Assembly: GCF_000350225.1 (NCBI RefSeq)
Contig: NW_005178533.1
Span: 298,625 to 362,624, forward strand
Direction of reading: 5' to 3'
DNA length: 64,000 bases
Source: Chondrus crispus
Taxonomy: Eukaryota; Rhodophyta; Florideophyceae; Gigartinales; Gigartinaceae
Below are positions 44,515 to 54,843 of the stretch, piece after piece. Numbering within the stretch: the first letter of the stretch is position 1; every line of letters begins with the position of its first letter. Made by a program: the position numbers and the translations under genes. The notes beneath the pieces were generated by a model. That model had not been told where the DNA came from and made no database searches. It saw only the letters and a list, made by a program, of their open reading frames with translations.

Positions 44515-44535
44515 TGTCAGCCCCGATGGCTGACA
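44515..44535 (+). other. S2 conserved hairpin 2
   Basis: TGTCAGCC and GGCTGACA arms around a 5-base loop; counterpart of 29159-29179, with one compensated pair. Confidence 0.75.
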
Positions 44536-45762
44536 GTATTACAGTGTCGACTGATCGCTACAGTACATCGGTACTGTACTACTATGATAGGTTATTATGT
44601 ACATGAAATATGGAGCGGACCGGCGGCGGGGGAGGAGGACAAGCACGGACTTGTGACCCACCGACCGTCAAGGTCCCACTTCCCGCTTATTCTAAGGTAA
44701 CGCTCGCTAATTACCTTAGAAGCGGCACCGAGCGCGGGTTGAGGACGCGCGCGGTACGCCCACGAGCCGGCTCCGCCTCCGCCCGTCGGTACTGGATCGT
44801 TACCCAGTACCGCGCCGGGGCGTCGAGCCGTCGAACCGCTCGCGCGTACCCGCGTCCTCCCCGTGCCCGCTCTACCACGCTACCCGGGCCCGCTGCCCGG
44901 TGCCGTTAGCTGGTGTCCCGCTTCACCCCCGTCTTCCCGATCGGACGGGGTCTCAGTCGAACTGTGCATACACCCCTATCGCTGGTGGTGTTTATGCTAC
45001 AGGAGTCATTGCACCTGGTGAGCAGTGACGTCTCTCAGTACTACAGTCGTCTACAAGCGCCGGCTTTTCTAGTGCCCTTCCTGGGGCTGCCTCGGATCCG
45101 ACGCTCGAAGTTGGGTTTCGAGTCTGGGCCAGAGGTTGTCGCTCCGTGTTTACGATGCATTCCTATGGGGGCTACTTTCACTCTGCACCTTGCGCAAGCT
45201 GCGTCCATTGCTATCGTTCGTCGCTCAGGGCTGCTCGGTTCGCTGATCGGAGGTTCGGGGCGGCAAGTTATACCCCGCCCAGTGGGAACAGTCGTTGTAT
45301 AAATCGAAGATATCACAGTCGTCAGCACTTCAAGATGTACCGCAAACGACTCCACGTCTAAAATGTTCGCCACACTTTCGGCTCACAACCTGTCGGATGC
45401 TGCAGACATGCCACAGACGGCGCCCTCTAGAAAGCCCGGGGAGGCTCTCGGCTTGTGGTGGTGGCCGGAGGGAGTGCTTACTATCAAGCCAAAGACAGCA
45501 CTGCGCCTCCGAGTCCGAACCGAGCGGCTGCTCCGGTTGGGGTTCGCCAGTGCCACAGAGCTGCGCCAAACAGTTGGACTTTGGATCTGGAGTTGCTTGC
45601 TTCGACGTGAGCTTTTGTCCATTCTCGACAAGGTGTTATAATTCATGCAAACGGATGATGAAGAAAGGCACAGGCGTCTTCCACCAGCTGTGAGCACCGA
45701 GCTGAACATGCCAGTCGACCTCTTCCCGCTCATGTATGCGTAGGTAAGGGAGGGTTTCTGCA

Positions 45763-46320
45763 CTCGAGTCTACGCGTTGGATGCCAGCCAATACGGAGGC
45801 GGTGTGACTTATTGCAATCTCTCCCCCAGCAGTTGAAAAACTTCCTACGAACATCTGGGGATACAAGAGAGCGCAAAGGGTGGCTATCGAATTTACAGGT
45901 CGTTTCGGAATTTAGTTTCCCACGCAACGAATTTTGAGACCGTCGCAGGAGCTTTTAGTCTCTCCTTCTTTTCGCTGTGCCTTTCAACGGATGTCATTTC
46001 GAACTGCGATATCTACGCGATGGTCTTGCAGGCAGCACACAAACCTCCTCGAGCTCGAGACGGTCATCCTCGCTGTGCGTCACATGCAACGCTTGGAAAA
46101 TTCTCGCCACTATCGCGTCTCCCTCTTTGTCGATAGTACGATCGCCCTTGGCACCTTGGCGAAGGGGAGATCCTCCTCTTCATCCATCAACGGAGATTGC
46201 CGTCGCTTCGCCGCAGCCGTTATCCGGGGGATCTCAGATTACAGCTATACTGGGTCCCTACCGAACTCAATCATGCTGATGAACCTTCAGGGTCAATTCG
46301 AGGCCGGCGGCCGCCCGCAG
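45763..46320 (+). pseudogene. Y1 RNase H
   Basis: Begins with Y-A-L-D-A-S-Q-Y-G-G-G-V (the first RNase H Asp in D-A-S-x-x-G-x-G style). It continues with L-E-L-E-T-V-I-L-A-V-R-H-M (catalytic Glu helix) and L-F-V-D-S-T-I-A-L (third acidic position). The domain follows the RT directly, as in DIRS-order elements. Broken element part. Confidence 0.8.
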
Positions 46321-46339
46321 AAAGCAGCCCACCTGCTAC

Positions 46340-47271
46340 TGTCGGAGAGCCTCACCCGTCCGACCGCTCTGCAAACGGCTGGATACAAGGACTTCTCTTT
46401 GCGTGTCTACCGGCGCGGTGTGCAGCTGTTCATCACCTGGCTATCGGTCTTGCATCCAGACGTTACCCTCTTATTCGATGTTGATCGTGCTCTCGCCGAC
46501 TATTCAACCGTCCTGTACGACCACAACCCGCAACGAGGGGAGCGTCAACTCTTCATCAACACTATATCTGGGATCGAGTTTGTGGTTCCTCATGCCCATC
46601 ATCTCCTTCGGGAGGCGCGCCTCGCCTCGAGGGGATGGGATCGTTTGGTACCCTCGCGCTCCCCACTTCCTCTAAGATCAGATATTGTGGACGCAGTGTC
46701 CGGATTCCACTACTACCGGGGCCATCGTTCTATGGCCATAGAACGGTCGCTCGGATTCCACGGATATTTGAGGGCCATGGAGATACTTGCTCTTCGGTGA
46801 GGAGATTTCTCTTTCGAAGGGGATCGGCGACTGTCTTCTCGTAATATTCGGTCGCGGTGCGGCTGTGTTGTACGTGAGGCCAAAACAGGCAAAAATCAGT
46901 TCGTGCCTCTGTCAGACGCCGAACTGCTTGCTCGACTACAGTCATGGCTAAGTCGCTGTTGGCGCTCTCGAGGTCACAGGATGGACTCGACGGTTTTCCG
47001 GTCACCATACGCTGAACTGACAACTGGCTTGAAAGATGCTCTGCAAGCGCTGGATCTGTCAACAGCCGGTTACACGCTTTATTATCTACGACATGGTGGG
47101 GCCACCTCCGATGTTTTGGACAAGAAGCTTTTCGCGGACATCTTGGCAAAAGGACGTTGGAACTCTGATAAATCGTGCCGAAGACATCTCAACGCCGGAA
47201 AGAGACTCATGATCGCTTCAGAGGACTCGGCTCGTGCAAAACGACGTCTCACCCAGTACGCGGCACGTTGA
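46340..47271 (+). pseudogene. Y1 tyrosine recombinase
   Basis: Core-binding helices (46340-46700, T-A-G-Y-K-D-F-S-L-R-V-Y and a S-G-I-E-F-V helix) are followed by the catalytic domain. Box II reads Y-Y-L-R-H-G-G-A-T-S-D-V, the L-R-H-x-x-A-T signature of YR enzymes. The G-R-W-N-S-D-K-S motif follows near the end, where the nucleophile region lies. The enzyme family joins a circular DNA copy to the target without a target duplication. Broken element part. Confidence 0.82.
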
Positions 47272-47300
47272 GGACGTGCCAGTTACCGAGGTTGCGGAAG

Positions 47301-47430
47301 TCAGGGCGCGCGAGACCACCGCCATGGCTTCGGTCAGGTGTCTGACACCTCCATGACAATCGGGATATACTGCACGTAAATAATTGGGACCATCTGGTCC
47401 GGCCAATGAGCACATAAGCGACACGAAGAA
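47301..47430 (+). repeat. Y1 split direct repeat B1
   Basis: Begins TCAGGGCGCGCGAGACC and ends GACACGAAGAA; matches B2 (47818-47937) in the same orientation. It abuts A2 without a gap. Confidence 0.9.
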
Positions 47431-47733
47431 TGGATTTTCGAAAGAAGATTTTTCCTGAAGGAGGCTCAGATGGGAACTGCGACGGGTGCCGCATTTGTTT
47501 TACGTTAACCTTGCATCTAATGTTCGAGATGAGATCAAGGATCTTGTAATGGCTGTACTGAGTCAAATTTGGCTTTTAGACGTTTCGAATTAATGAGAAC
47601 AAGTACACTGTTTCGCGGATGTATTACAGACAGTTGTGAAAGGTCGCGTAGTTTTGCACGGAATCTACATTTATTCGCCACCGAGATGAGACGCAGGGCA
47701 GGGGGAGGGCAGCTTCGCCTCTTTCTTTTTGTC
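47431..47733 (+). repeat. Y1 split direct repeat A2
   Basis: Direct copy of A1. It is followed by 84 bases (47734-47817) and then B2. Confidence 0.92.
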
Positions 47734-47817
47734 ACCGTCTCACCTCCCTAATTCTATTTTTTCATTTTTTGGTTGTTACGACTTAGTTGATATCTCTGTC
47801 TTTGACATCAGGGCGCG

Positions 47818-47937
47818 CAAGACCATCGCCATGGCTTCGGTCATGTATCTCAAGCATCTATGACCATTCCGATGTACCGCACGTAAATAATTACGGCCAT
47901 CTGGTTCGGCTAATGAGTACATGAGCGACACGAAGAA
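47818..47937 (+). repeat. Y1 split direct repeat B2 (right end of element)
   Basis: Copy of B1; similarity ends at GACACGAAGAA, 47937, which marks the element's right end. Confidence 0.88.
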
Positions 47938-48599
47938 CAGTATTTCCTATAGCCTTCTACGATTCCCATTGGCGTCACTTGACTTGCTCAATTGTTTTGT
48001 ATCTATAGCGGAATACCCCTTTAGGAAATGCGACCGTATTATGTTTTCTGTTTAATTGCGCACTGTAAAAGCATCCTGAGACACAAAACGTCGAGAAATT
48101 GTCGAGTTCTCCGAGGGAATTTTGGAGCGCAAAGCACTCAGCGAGGATCGACCTGTGGCCTCAAGATGATACACCCGCCCTTGCAGACAACTACACCACC
48201 TCTCAGTTGAAATGAAAGTAGTTTCTAGTTGTTTATAAAGGCGAAGTGCTACTAAATGTCTATACTGTAGTGAATAAACTAATATTTTAACTGTAATTAA
48301 TTCATTTTTGATGCCAAATTTCCAGTTCAGATTTTGGCCTCATATGAGGTCAAACTTCGCTGTGGTTCCATCCAGATAAGGCAGCCCTTACAGACAAGGC
48401 ACGCTGCCATTTAGGGCTTTCATAGCAAACAGAATAAATTCCGTGTCGCCTCCGCCACCTTCGGGGGTCGGAGGCATCGGTCTGACCTTGGCATCACAGG
48501 TTATGGGCACCAGGCACTACTACTGACATCCGATCCGCCGCAAAACCAAACCAATCCCCACGGCGATAAACAGCAGCGCAACGACTAACCAACCTCCCG
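47938..48599. other. No assignable feature
   Basis: AT-richer sequence without long frames. GGTTATGGGCACCAGG near 48500 could be a worn primer-binding site of C4; no LTR was recognised. Confidence 0.35.
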
Positions 48600-50117
48600 C
48601 ACCCCCGCAGACAGGAAACCGACATGACAGATCCACAAGCACCCACATCGGGACAGCTCCCGCGCCTCGACACAACCAAGTACACGTTTCGGTTCGACGC
48701 ACTGGAAATCTACGCACGTACAATAGCCGCCATCGAACAGATCGACGTACCCCACACACCGGACCACGATCCAAGCACGGAGGCCTCAAACCAAAAAAAT
48801 CAGACCAACTACGCCGAGCCATCATGCAAAGCCTAACACCGGACATCATCAGGATACTACAACCCCACGTACTCCGGTACGAACCGAACGTAATCTACCG
48901 CATCATAAGAGGAGTCGTTCACACAACATCAACCGAAAATCGTGAGATGTTGGATGCTGAAGCCAGAAGCATCAAATACGAACCCAGAACCCAACTCAAA
49001 GACTGTCAGTCAGCACCGGGAAATACGGTACAAGGTGCAAGTCGCACGCTACCCCAATATAGATGACGAATGCACGACCGTTCGATACATGCTACAAGGG
49101 CTCAGCCATCACCCAGACATGAGCACCCTAGCCATAATCACGGCAGGGCACCCACCCGTCACCATACAGGCTTTCACCCACCACGTCCAACAAGTGCAGC
49201 TGATGCAAACACAAACCCCAGCAACACCCACTACCACAGCACCACAACACGAATCCCGACACAGAACATCGCGAGCGCGCTTCCCAAGACCAGCCCGAGG
49301 CACAACAACATACTCTCGACCAACGGAACACCAGGGGCCATGGTGCATTCATCACGGCAGCCTACACAACAGAAAAATGCTACGCACGTAGAAAACATCT
49401 TGCACCCACACGGGTAACGCACACGCAGCACACGCCTACGACAGCGACGCAGACCCACACCAGAGCGCCTTCCAAGAGTTGCAAGAACGCATACAAGCGC
49501 TTGAAGCGACACTTACCGGCGTAGGAAACACAACCGACAGTAAGCCAAATATCATACTGGACTCCGGTGCAAACCCTGCGCATACCCCACGACCCCACGC
49601 GAATATGCCACGAAGCACCGGGACACTAACCACGAAAGCCACGGGACACCGCGCGTCAATGACACACACGGGACGCATAACCATACCACAGAATAATAAC
49701 AAGCTGAAAATACCTGCTGTCCACACCCCGCAAGTCAAGGAAAATCTGCTGTCCGTGCATGACTTCACGACGCACGGACAGGTAACATTCTCAAGAAACC
49801 AGGCAACCCTCCGCCAACCCATCCACATCGCGCAACCAATCATCACAGCGAAATTCCGCGACGGACAATACAGGCTCGACCAAGACGCCACAGCCAAAAG
49901 GGGCAGGCACATACAGCCGTAAAAAGAAACACGTTACAAAAACACAATCCCACGCCGCCCCGCGCACAACACCTACCCCAAACGCCCCCACTGGGCAACG
50001 CAGCACCTACATATCACTCTATACACAAAGACCACGAGCACCTAACATGCGCACATCCCCAGGCCCCCACGAAAATACAAACAGACAGCACAGGCACAAA
50101 AACAAATGTCTGAATGG
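48600..50117 (+). mobile_element. C4: Ty1/Copia gag-protease fragment, cut by G3
   Basis: Plus-strand Copia parts with strongly A/C-biased codons like C1: gag start (48624-48836; L-D-x-x-K-Y-T-F-R-F-D-A-L), gag body (48942-49391) and protease with I-I-L-D-S-G-A-N-P-A-H-T (49479-49922). In the last, K-E-N-L-L-S-V-H-D-F is the strand that follows the protease in Copia. It ends at the G3 LTR (50118), so the rest should lie to the right of G3, outside the window. Broken several times. The left border is approximate. Confidence 0.8.
49479..49922 (+). pseudogene. C4 protease and pre-integrase part
   Basis: Contains the retropepsin strand L-D-S-G-A-N-P-A-H-T and a later V-K-E-N-L-L-S-V-H-D-F stretch, diagnostic of the Copia protease to pre-integrase transition. 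Its closest relative in the window is C1. Confidence 0.8.
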
Positions 50118-51009
50118 TGTAGTGCAATACGCACCTGCAAAGGGGGGTGAAAAGAAAGGAAAACATTTGGATACGAAAGGTAGTCCGGGTTTGGGGGACA
50201 CACGTGTGAATAATTGCACAGTTTTAATTTTTAATTATTTAATTTTATTTAGTTAATTAGTTGGCATTAATTTTGCTGACACTAGATTAGATCTAGAATC
50301 TAGAGCCGGGAGCTACTGTACTCGCCCCGGCGGGGCTCTATATAACTTAGCCCTTTGACCGAACAAGTCAATAAACCAACCCGAGTTGCCAGAGTTGAAT
50401 GTCGCCTTGGTCGAAGTCCGTCTCTACCAAGACGCTCCCTTTTACCTAAGCCTACTGCATCCTCTATCGCTCGGGGTTCCCATTCCTTTTTCCTTTATTT
50501 CCCTATCCTTTTCTATCTCTAATTCTACCTATTTTTCCCTTATCTTGTGTTGGTGCCATCGGCCTCGGTTGCGACCGAACCGGTGTAGGTGTTTCGAGCC
50601 ATCGGGCGGCACGGTTGACGTAGCGCTGCTACTTTCATTTCATCCCGTCGGGCTGCGTTGCGACGCTCCCGTCGAAGGCCTTGTCGCGTTACAAGGTGTC
50701 GAAGAAGCGCAACGAGCATTGGCCTTACAACCCAGTGGAACCGGGGTACCTACGTACGCGCCCCACCTCACACTCGTCGAGCAGATCTCTTCGCAAGTCT
50801 CTACCACACCGATCCCGGGCCGGGCTATTTCTCTGTGCCTCTCCATCAGTGATCCGAGCTACTACGAGTCGCAAGCTCATTTAAACGGAGAAGGGAGAGT
50901 CGGACACTCCGCAGCGCTGTGCCATCGGCAGTTCTTCTTTTTGTTGCTGTTGTTGTTTTTGCTGGACCATCGGACCGCGGTCTCTGCCCGACAGGCGCAT
51001 TGCACTACA
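50118..51009 (+). repeat. G3 5' LTR, 892 bp
   Basis: Begins TGTAGTGCAATACGC and ends GCGCATTGCACTACA, a terminal inverted repeat of about 14 bases. TATA-like CTATATAA at 50338-50345 follows the block GAGCTACTGTACTCGCC. Homologous to L1. Confidence 0.9.
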
Positions 51010-51013
51010 AAAG

Positions 51014-51031
51014 TGGTCTCCCGACCTAGAA
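51014..51031 (+). promoter_or_regulatory. G3 primer-binding site
   Basis: TGGTCTCCCGACCTAGAA, four bases after the LTR end; identical to the G1 site on the opposite strand. Confidence 0.85.
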
Positions 51032-51166
51032 ATTTGTCTACTGTGCAGGAGACCTGACCTAGAATCTGTTTTGTCTACGACAAGGAAGTGGTCTGGGTAA
51101 CGGACTCTTTTTTTATTTTCTTTTTGTTTGTAACTTTTTTGCTGCGTAGGTCCGCTCGTACGAGCG

Positions 51167-51652
51167 ATGTCAACAAGCGCACCCGGGGACGTCGGTTCCG
51201 GTGCGAGCAGAGCCGGATCGGCACGAGCGTCGAGGATCCCGAGGGGTCCTCGCACCCCGATCCAGGCCAATACGGCCACGGACCCCGGAGATCAAGAATC
51301 CCCTACGGAGATAGCCGCCGACAAGACTGACCTCGACGAGAAGTTGGAGAAGATGAGCAGCGAAATTCGCGAAGAAGCGAAGAAAAATCTCGAGGCTGAA
51401 TTAGCCCTCGTCCGGAAGCAACTGGAGTTGCAAGCATCCAAGTTCCACACCGTTTTGGGAGATCTGTCGGCTCGAGTGGATCTCGTCGAGAAGGATCGAG
51501 GTGAGGCGACCGACGGTCTTGAGCCGGAGGTCCTAGCCTCGTTGAAAATTTCGGTCAAGGACGCGAGGCGCGACGCGAATCAAGCCTTGGAGTCCTTAGG
51601 AAAATTTAGAACAAGCATCGATGACCGATTTGATAGCGCCGCGCAACGTCTC
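51167..51652 (+). CDS. gag: G3 gag, N-terminal part
   Basis: Starts at ATG 51167. The first 45 residues are Ser/Gly/Ala-rich. Residues of about 48-145 form a long coiled coil (E-K-L-E-K-M-S-S-E-I-R-E-E and A-R-V-D-L-V-E-K-D), much like the N-terminal helices of G1 gag. The frame stops resembling gag exactly where the G4 LTR begins. Confidence 0.85.
51648..51652 (+). other. G4 target-site duplication, left copy
   Basis: GTCTC directly before the G4 5' LTR. It is repeated at 63284-63288. Confidence 0.95.
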
Positions 51653-52245
51653 TGTGGTACAACTCCACACCGCGACCCCCGGTGGGAGATGAAAACCGCC
51701 GAGACGGGCGGTTACTACTGTAGTAATCGTGCACGCGCCCTCTGCAAGCACAGTAGTACCTCCACGGCGTACACGTGACCCCACCGTTGGCGCCGGTCGT
51801 GGCCACGGGCACACGTGTGCGACCCATCCGGTAAGTAATTAGCAATTAGTGGTTAATGGCACAAATTAGCCAATTTAGTACAGTAGCTGGTATACAGTAT
51901 GTAACAGCTACTGTAGCAGGACAGGTGTCCTGGCGTCCCACTTAGGGGTTAAGACCAGGGGCACCTGCCCGGTTCCAGTAAACGGGGGCAGACTCGCCTC
52001 CCTTCCCTTTACGGCTTTTTGCTAACTCCGTACGGTTTTACCTCTAAGTCTCAGGCTTCTAACCCGTGACCGGCCGTCTGGATCTAACACCACCGACCGG
52101 CTGTGCGTCACCGGCCACGTGAGCCTTCCCTCTTTTCGAGTCCTTCCGTACGGTTTGCGCTCGCGTGGGTTGCCTTGCGGCGCGTGCTCCCTTACCTCTA
52201 ACCCCCCTCGTTCCGAGTGGTCGGGACGAAGGTAGTTATACCACA
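51653..52245 (+). repeat. G4 5' LTR, 593 bp
   Basis: TGTGGTACAACTCC...GGTAGTTATACCACA; the ends form an inverted repeat of about 12 bases with one mismatch. Contains paired motifs AACCGCC/GGCGGTT and several CTACTGTAG palindromes. Confidence 0.96.
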
Positions 52246-52248
52246 TTT

Positions 52249-52266
52249 TGGTAATCTTGTGGAGGG
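52249..52266 (+). promoter_or_regulatory. G4 primer-binding site
   Basis: TGGTAATCTTGTGGAGGG three bases after the LTR, with the same ACA-TTT-TGG spacing as G1. It differs from the G1/G3 site, so another tRNA should be used. The tRNA cannot be named from the window. Confidence 0.65.
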
Positions 52267-52372
52267 TATAACTACAGAAGTTGAGGCCGCACTGGATCGC
52301 CAGCGCGAGCAACTACCGATCGGATTGAAAGAGGTTGAAAATCACCGCGTCGATCGCCAGTGATCATCGACG

Positions 52373-54823
52373 ATGAACCGTGCGGATTCCGCCGGAGAAG
52401 ATACCGCCTCCGGGCGAGCAAGTACCCGCAGTGGCAGAGGCGCACAGCGCCCCGGGATCGACAATCCGGAAGCCCTGCTGCGCCCGCCGTCTACCAAGGG
52501 CCAGAAGACCCCTACCGTTTCGGACACCACCGCCGGGCTACCGGCTGGTGGGGGGAACCGCGTACAAGTACTGTACGACGCGTTACTCCCGCGGTTACAA
52601 ACCTGGATGGAGGATTTCCTCGCTGAGGAACTACCTCAGGTCGTCCAGGTTTACCTCGACCGAACGGCACCAAGACTGGTGGCGGAGCATGCGGACACCG
52701 CGCTCCGCGCCCTGCTGGACGAGAAGATCGCCCCCCTCGTACGCAACGAGGTGGTGGCAGCGCTCGCCGCGGAGGGGGACGAATCTCCGACCGCATTGGC
52801 TCTAAAGGGAGCTATTAGCTCCGCCGTGGACATCCGTCTGGCCACGACATTCACCGAAACGGGAGGCGCGGTACCGCCGCCGGCGCCGCGCCGTGAAACC
52901 GTTCCGGACTCAAGCTTTAATATCGCTGATCCGATCGGCGCCGTACCCGGGCTTGATAGGATGGACCCTCACCCGGAGGGCAGAGCCATCTATCTCCCAA
53001 CCGTTCACGGTGCTACAGGGAGGACCACGGAAAATGTCCTCCCCATACTCGCCGGTACGGGCGGCCCCCGCGGGACAGACAACCGCCTGGGGCTCCCCGA
53101 GACAGAGAATCGGGACCCGTACCGGTTGAGCAGAAGACGTGCACCCGGCACGCACAGGACCGAAGCGGAATACACCCGGTATTCCGAGGCAAAAGACCCC
53201 CGTCACAGGACGGATGAAGACTGCGAGGAACGCCGCTGGCGATACCGCGATAACCGCGAGGCACGCCACGGGCGATACCGCGATGCCGCAGGGGGAGGAT
53301 ACCCCTCCGATGATGACCCATCCGGTTCGGTAGACTCTCGCAGGCGGGGCCACAGGGCACGCCGCGATAGAAGCCGAGACCGGCACCGGCACGACCCGTC
53401 CGACTTGGAAGACTACCACACCGAGTCGGATGAGGGGCTTCGTCGCTCGAGCAGACGCCGCCGGGCTGCCCCGACGAGCGACGAGCGACGACCCACGGTA
53501 ATCAGGCCCCTCAATGACCTGCTTACCAAGGCCGTCAACTACAAGACCTACCGCCTGGAACGGCGTAGCTCGCGCTACGACTCCACAGTAGCGCGGCACA
53601 TTAACCGTTACCGGAAAAAACTGGACGTGCAGATGAGGTCCCACACGTTCCGCGATCAAGATCCGATTGCGGTATTGGGATTCCTCGCACGCCTCAAGAT
53701 GGCGTGCGACCACAACGGGATTACCGAAGGAGCCGCCGTGTGGTGCTTCCAATTCTATCTCACCGGTCAGGCTCACGCCCTACTCCAGTCCCGTTTCAAT
53801 GGAAATACCATGGCGGTTGACGTGGAGCGGCGCGAGCTGCTCCGGACATACCCCCAGGTGGTCAACTTTCTGTTGCGCACCTATGCTACGAACGAGGTAG
53901 TTTCCGAAGCGGTTGGGGACGTGACCTCCTTCCGTCAGAGTTCAAACATGACGGAGGAGGTCTACAGTAACCACCTGTGGGACAATGTCCTCCGATGCGG
54001 TACGGTATTCTCCGACCGGCGGTTGAAGTCCCTGTTCGTCGAGGGGTTACTTCCCGCCACGTGCGCGCAGGTCCGTAATTACCTCGCCATGCACCCGGAT
54101 GTGGATTACCAATTCGTGGCTTGATACGCGCAAGCGATCGGGGAAACCAATCGGGCTTCCCGTCGACAGGGGATGTCCGCCATGGCGCACCGAGAGCCGT
54201 CCGGAGCGGCTAGAAGATTTGACCGCACCGCAAGGACGAGGCCCGTGCTGTCGGTTGAGTCGGCATCCGACATCCCGACGGCCGGGGGATTGGCTGAAGA
54301 AGCAATCCTGGCCGTGACGGACCAAACCGCCACGCCGACCTCGATGAGCTCGCCACCGACGAGTTACTATCCGTCGCCGGCAGCCTCGACGGCGGGCGCC
54401 CCGGTTCCGCCCTCCAACCCTGGCGACGTGCACACAGGACCGTACGGGAGGCAAGGGCAGGATCCACGCGTCCGGTTCTCCGGCGGGAGATTTCCCGGAC
54501 CGCCACCGTGCCGGTTCTGCCTGGACACCACGCACCGACAAGAGAGGTGCCCCGTCGTTGCCGATGCCGGCCTGCCGGCCAAGCTTCTGGAGGCACGAGA
54601 GGCCAACTACCAGAAGCTACGCATCCGGCAAGGCCTCCGCCCGGGATCCCCGTTCAACCGCCAGGGGCCGTCCGCTTGGCGAAACCAGCGTCAAACGGCC
54701 CCCGCGGGCGTCAACGTGGTCGAGGAACCGCACCTCGACCACACCGAGGACCCCGTGGCGCGAGCCGCGGATGAGACCCGTGAGGACTTGCTGTTGACGG
54801 GGGAAGCCGGGGAGGACGCGTAG
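52373..54823 (+). pseudogene. gag: G4 gag region
   Basis: Starts with ATG 52373. The N-terminal half is helical and Pro/Ala-rich. An Arg-rich segment near 53300-53460 (R-R-R-G-H-R-A-R-R-D-R-S) suits nucleic-acid binding. The gag core follows from about 53515 with the N-Y-K-T-Y-R-L motif shared with G1 and G3. Near 54510 there is a CCHC-like knuckle, C-R-F-C-L-D-T-T-H-R-Q-E-R-C. Broken in this copy. Confidence 0.85.
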
Positions 54824-54843
54824 AGGCGACGACGTCTCTCCCC

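Larger units (their letters stand above)
44345..45001 (+). repeat. S2: solo LTR, 657 bp, in Y1 RT
   Basis: Begins TGTAGTATAACCCCCC and ends GGTGTTTATGCTACA; same family as S1 in the opposite orientation. AGAGT (44340-44344) and GGAGT (45002-45006) are a near-exact target duplication. No internal sequence is attached. GC-rich and hairpin-rich; RT sequence resumes right after it. Confidence 0.92.
43945..45270 (+). pseudogene. Y1 reverse transcriptase (interrupted by S2)
   Basis: Left of S2: the entry strand with Q-R-L-I-W-A-G-N-R and the following L-P-K-A-D-I-L segment. Right of S2: the catalytic-core style S-S-D-V-S-Q-Y-Y-S-R-L and C-L-R-C-I-P-M-G-A-T-F-x-L-H-L-A-Q, which is the DIRS-type fingers/palm pattern (D-I-x-x-Y-Y-H-R-L and P-M-G). 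S2 sits between these two parts. Confidence 0.8.
41516..47937 (+). mobile_element. Y1: tyrosine-recombinase retroelement (PAT/Ngaro-like) with split direct repeats, broken
   Basis: A retroelement of the DIRS order. It has a gag-like frame (42513-43133), reverse transcriptase (about 43970-45270, interrupted by solo LTR S2), RNase H (about 45763-46300) and a tyrosine recombinase (about 46350-47270) instead of a DDE integrase. The ends are split direct repeats: A1 41516-41820 on the left and B1 47301-47430, A2 47431-47733, B2 47818-47937 on the right. This A1...B1-A2-B2 arrangement is known for PAT-like and Ngaro-like elements, which integrate a circular intermediate and make no target duplication. 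A1/A2 and B1/B2 are roughly 80-90% identical by eye. The coding part is broken several times. Confidence 0.88.

Noticed and set aside
52910-53776. 288-residue minus-strand frame in G4 gag
   Set aside because: Complement of the Arg-rich gag region; the sense frame carries the conserved core.
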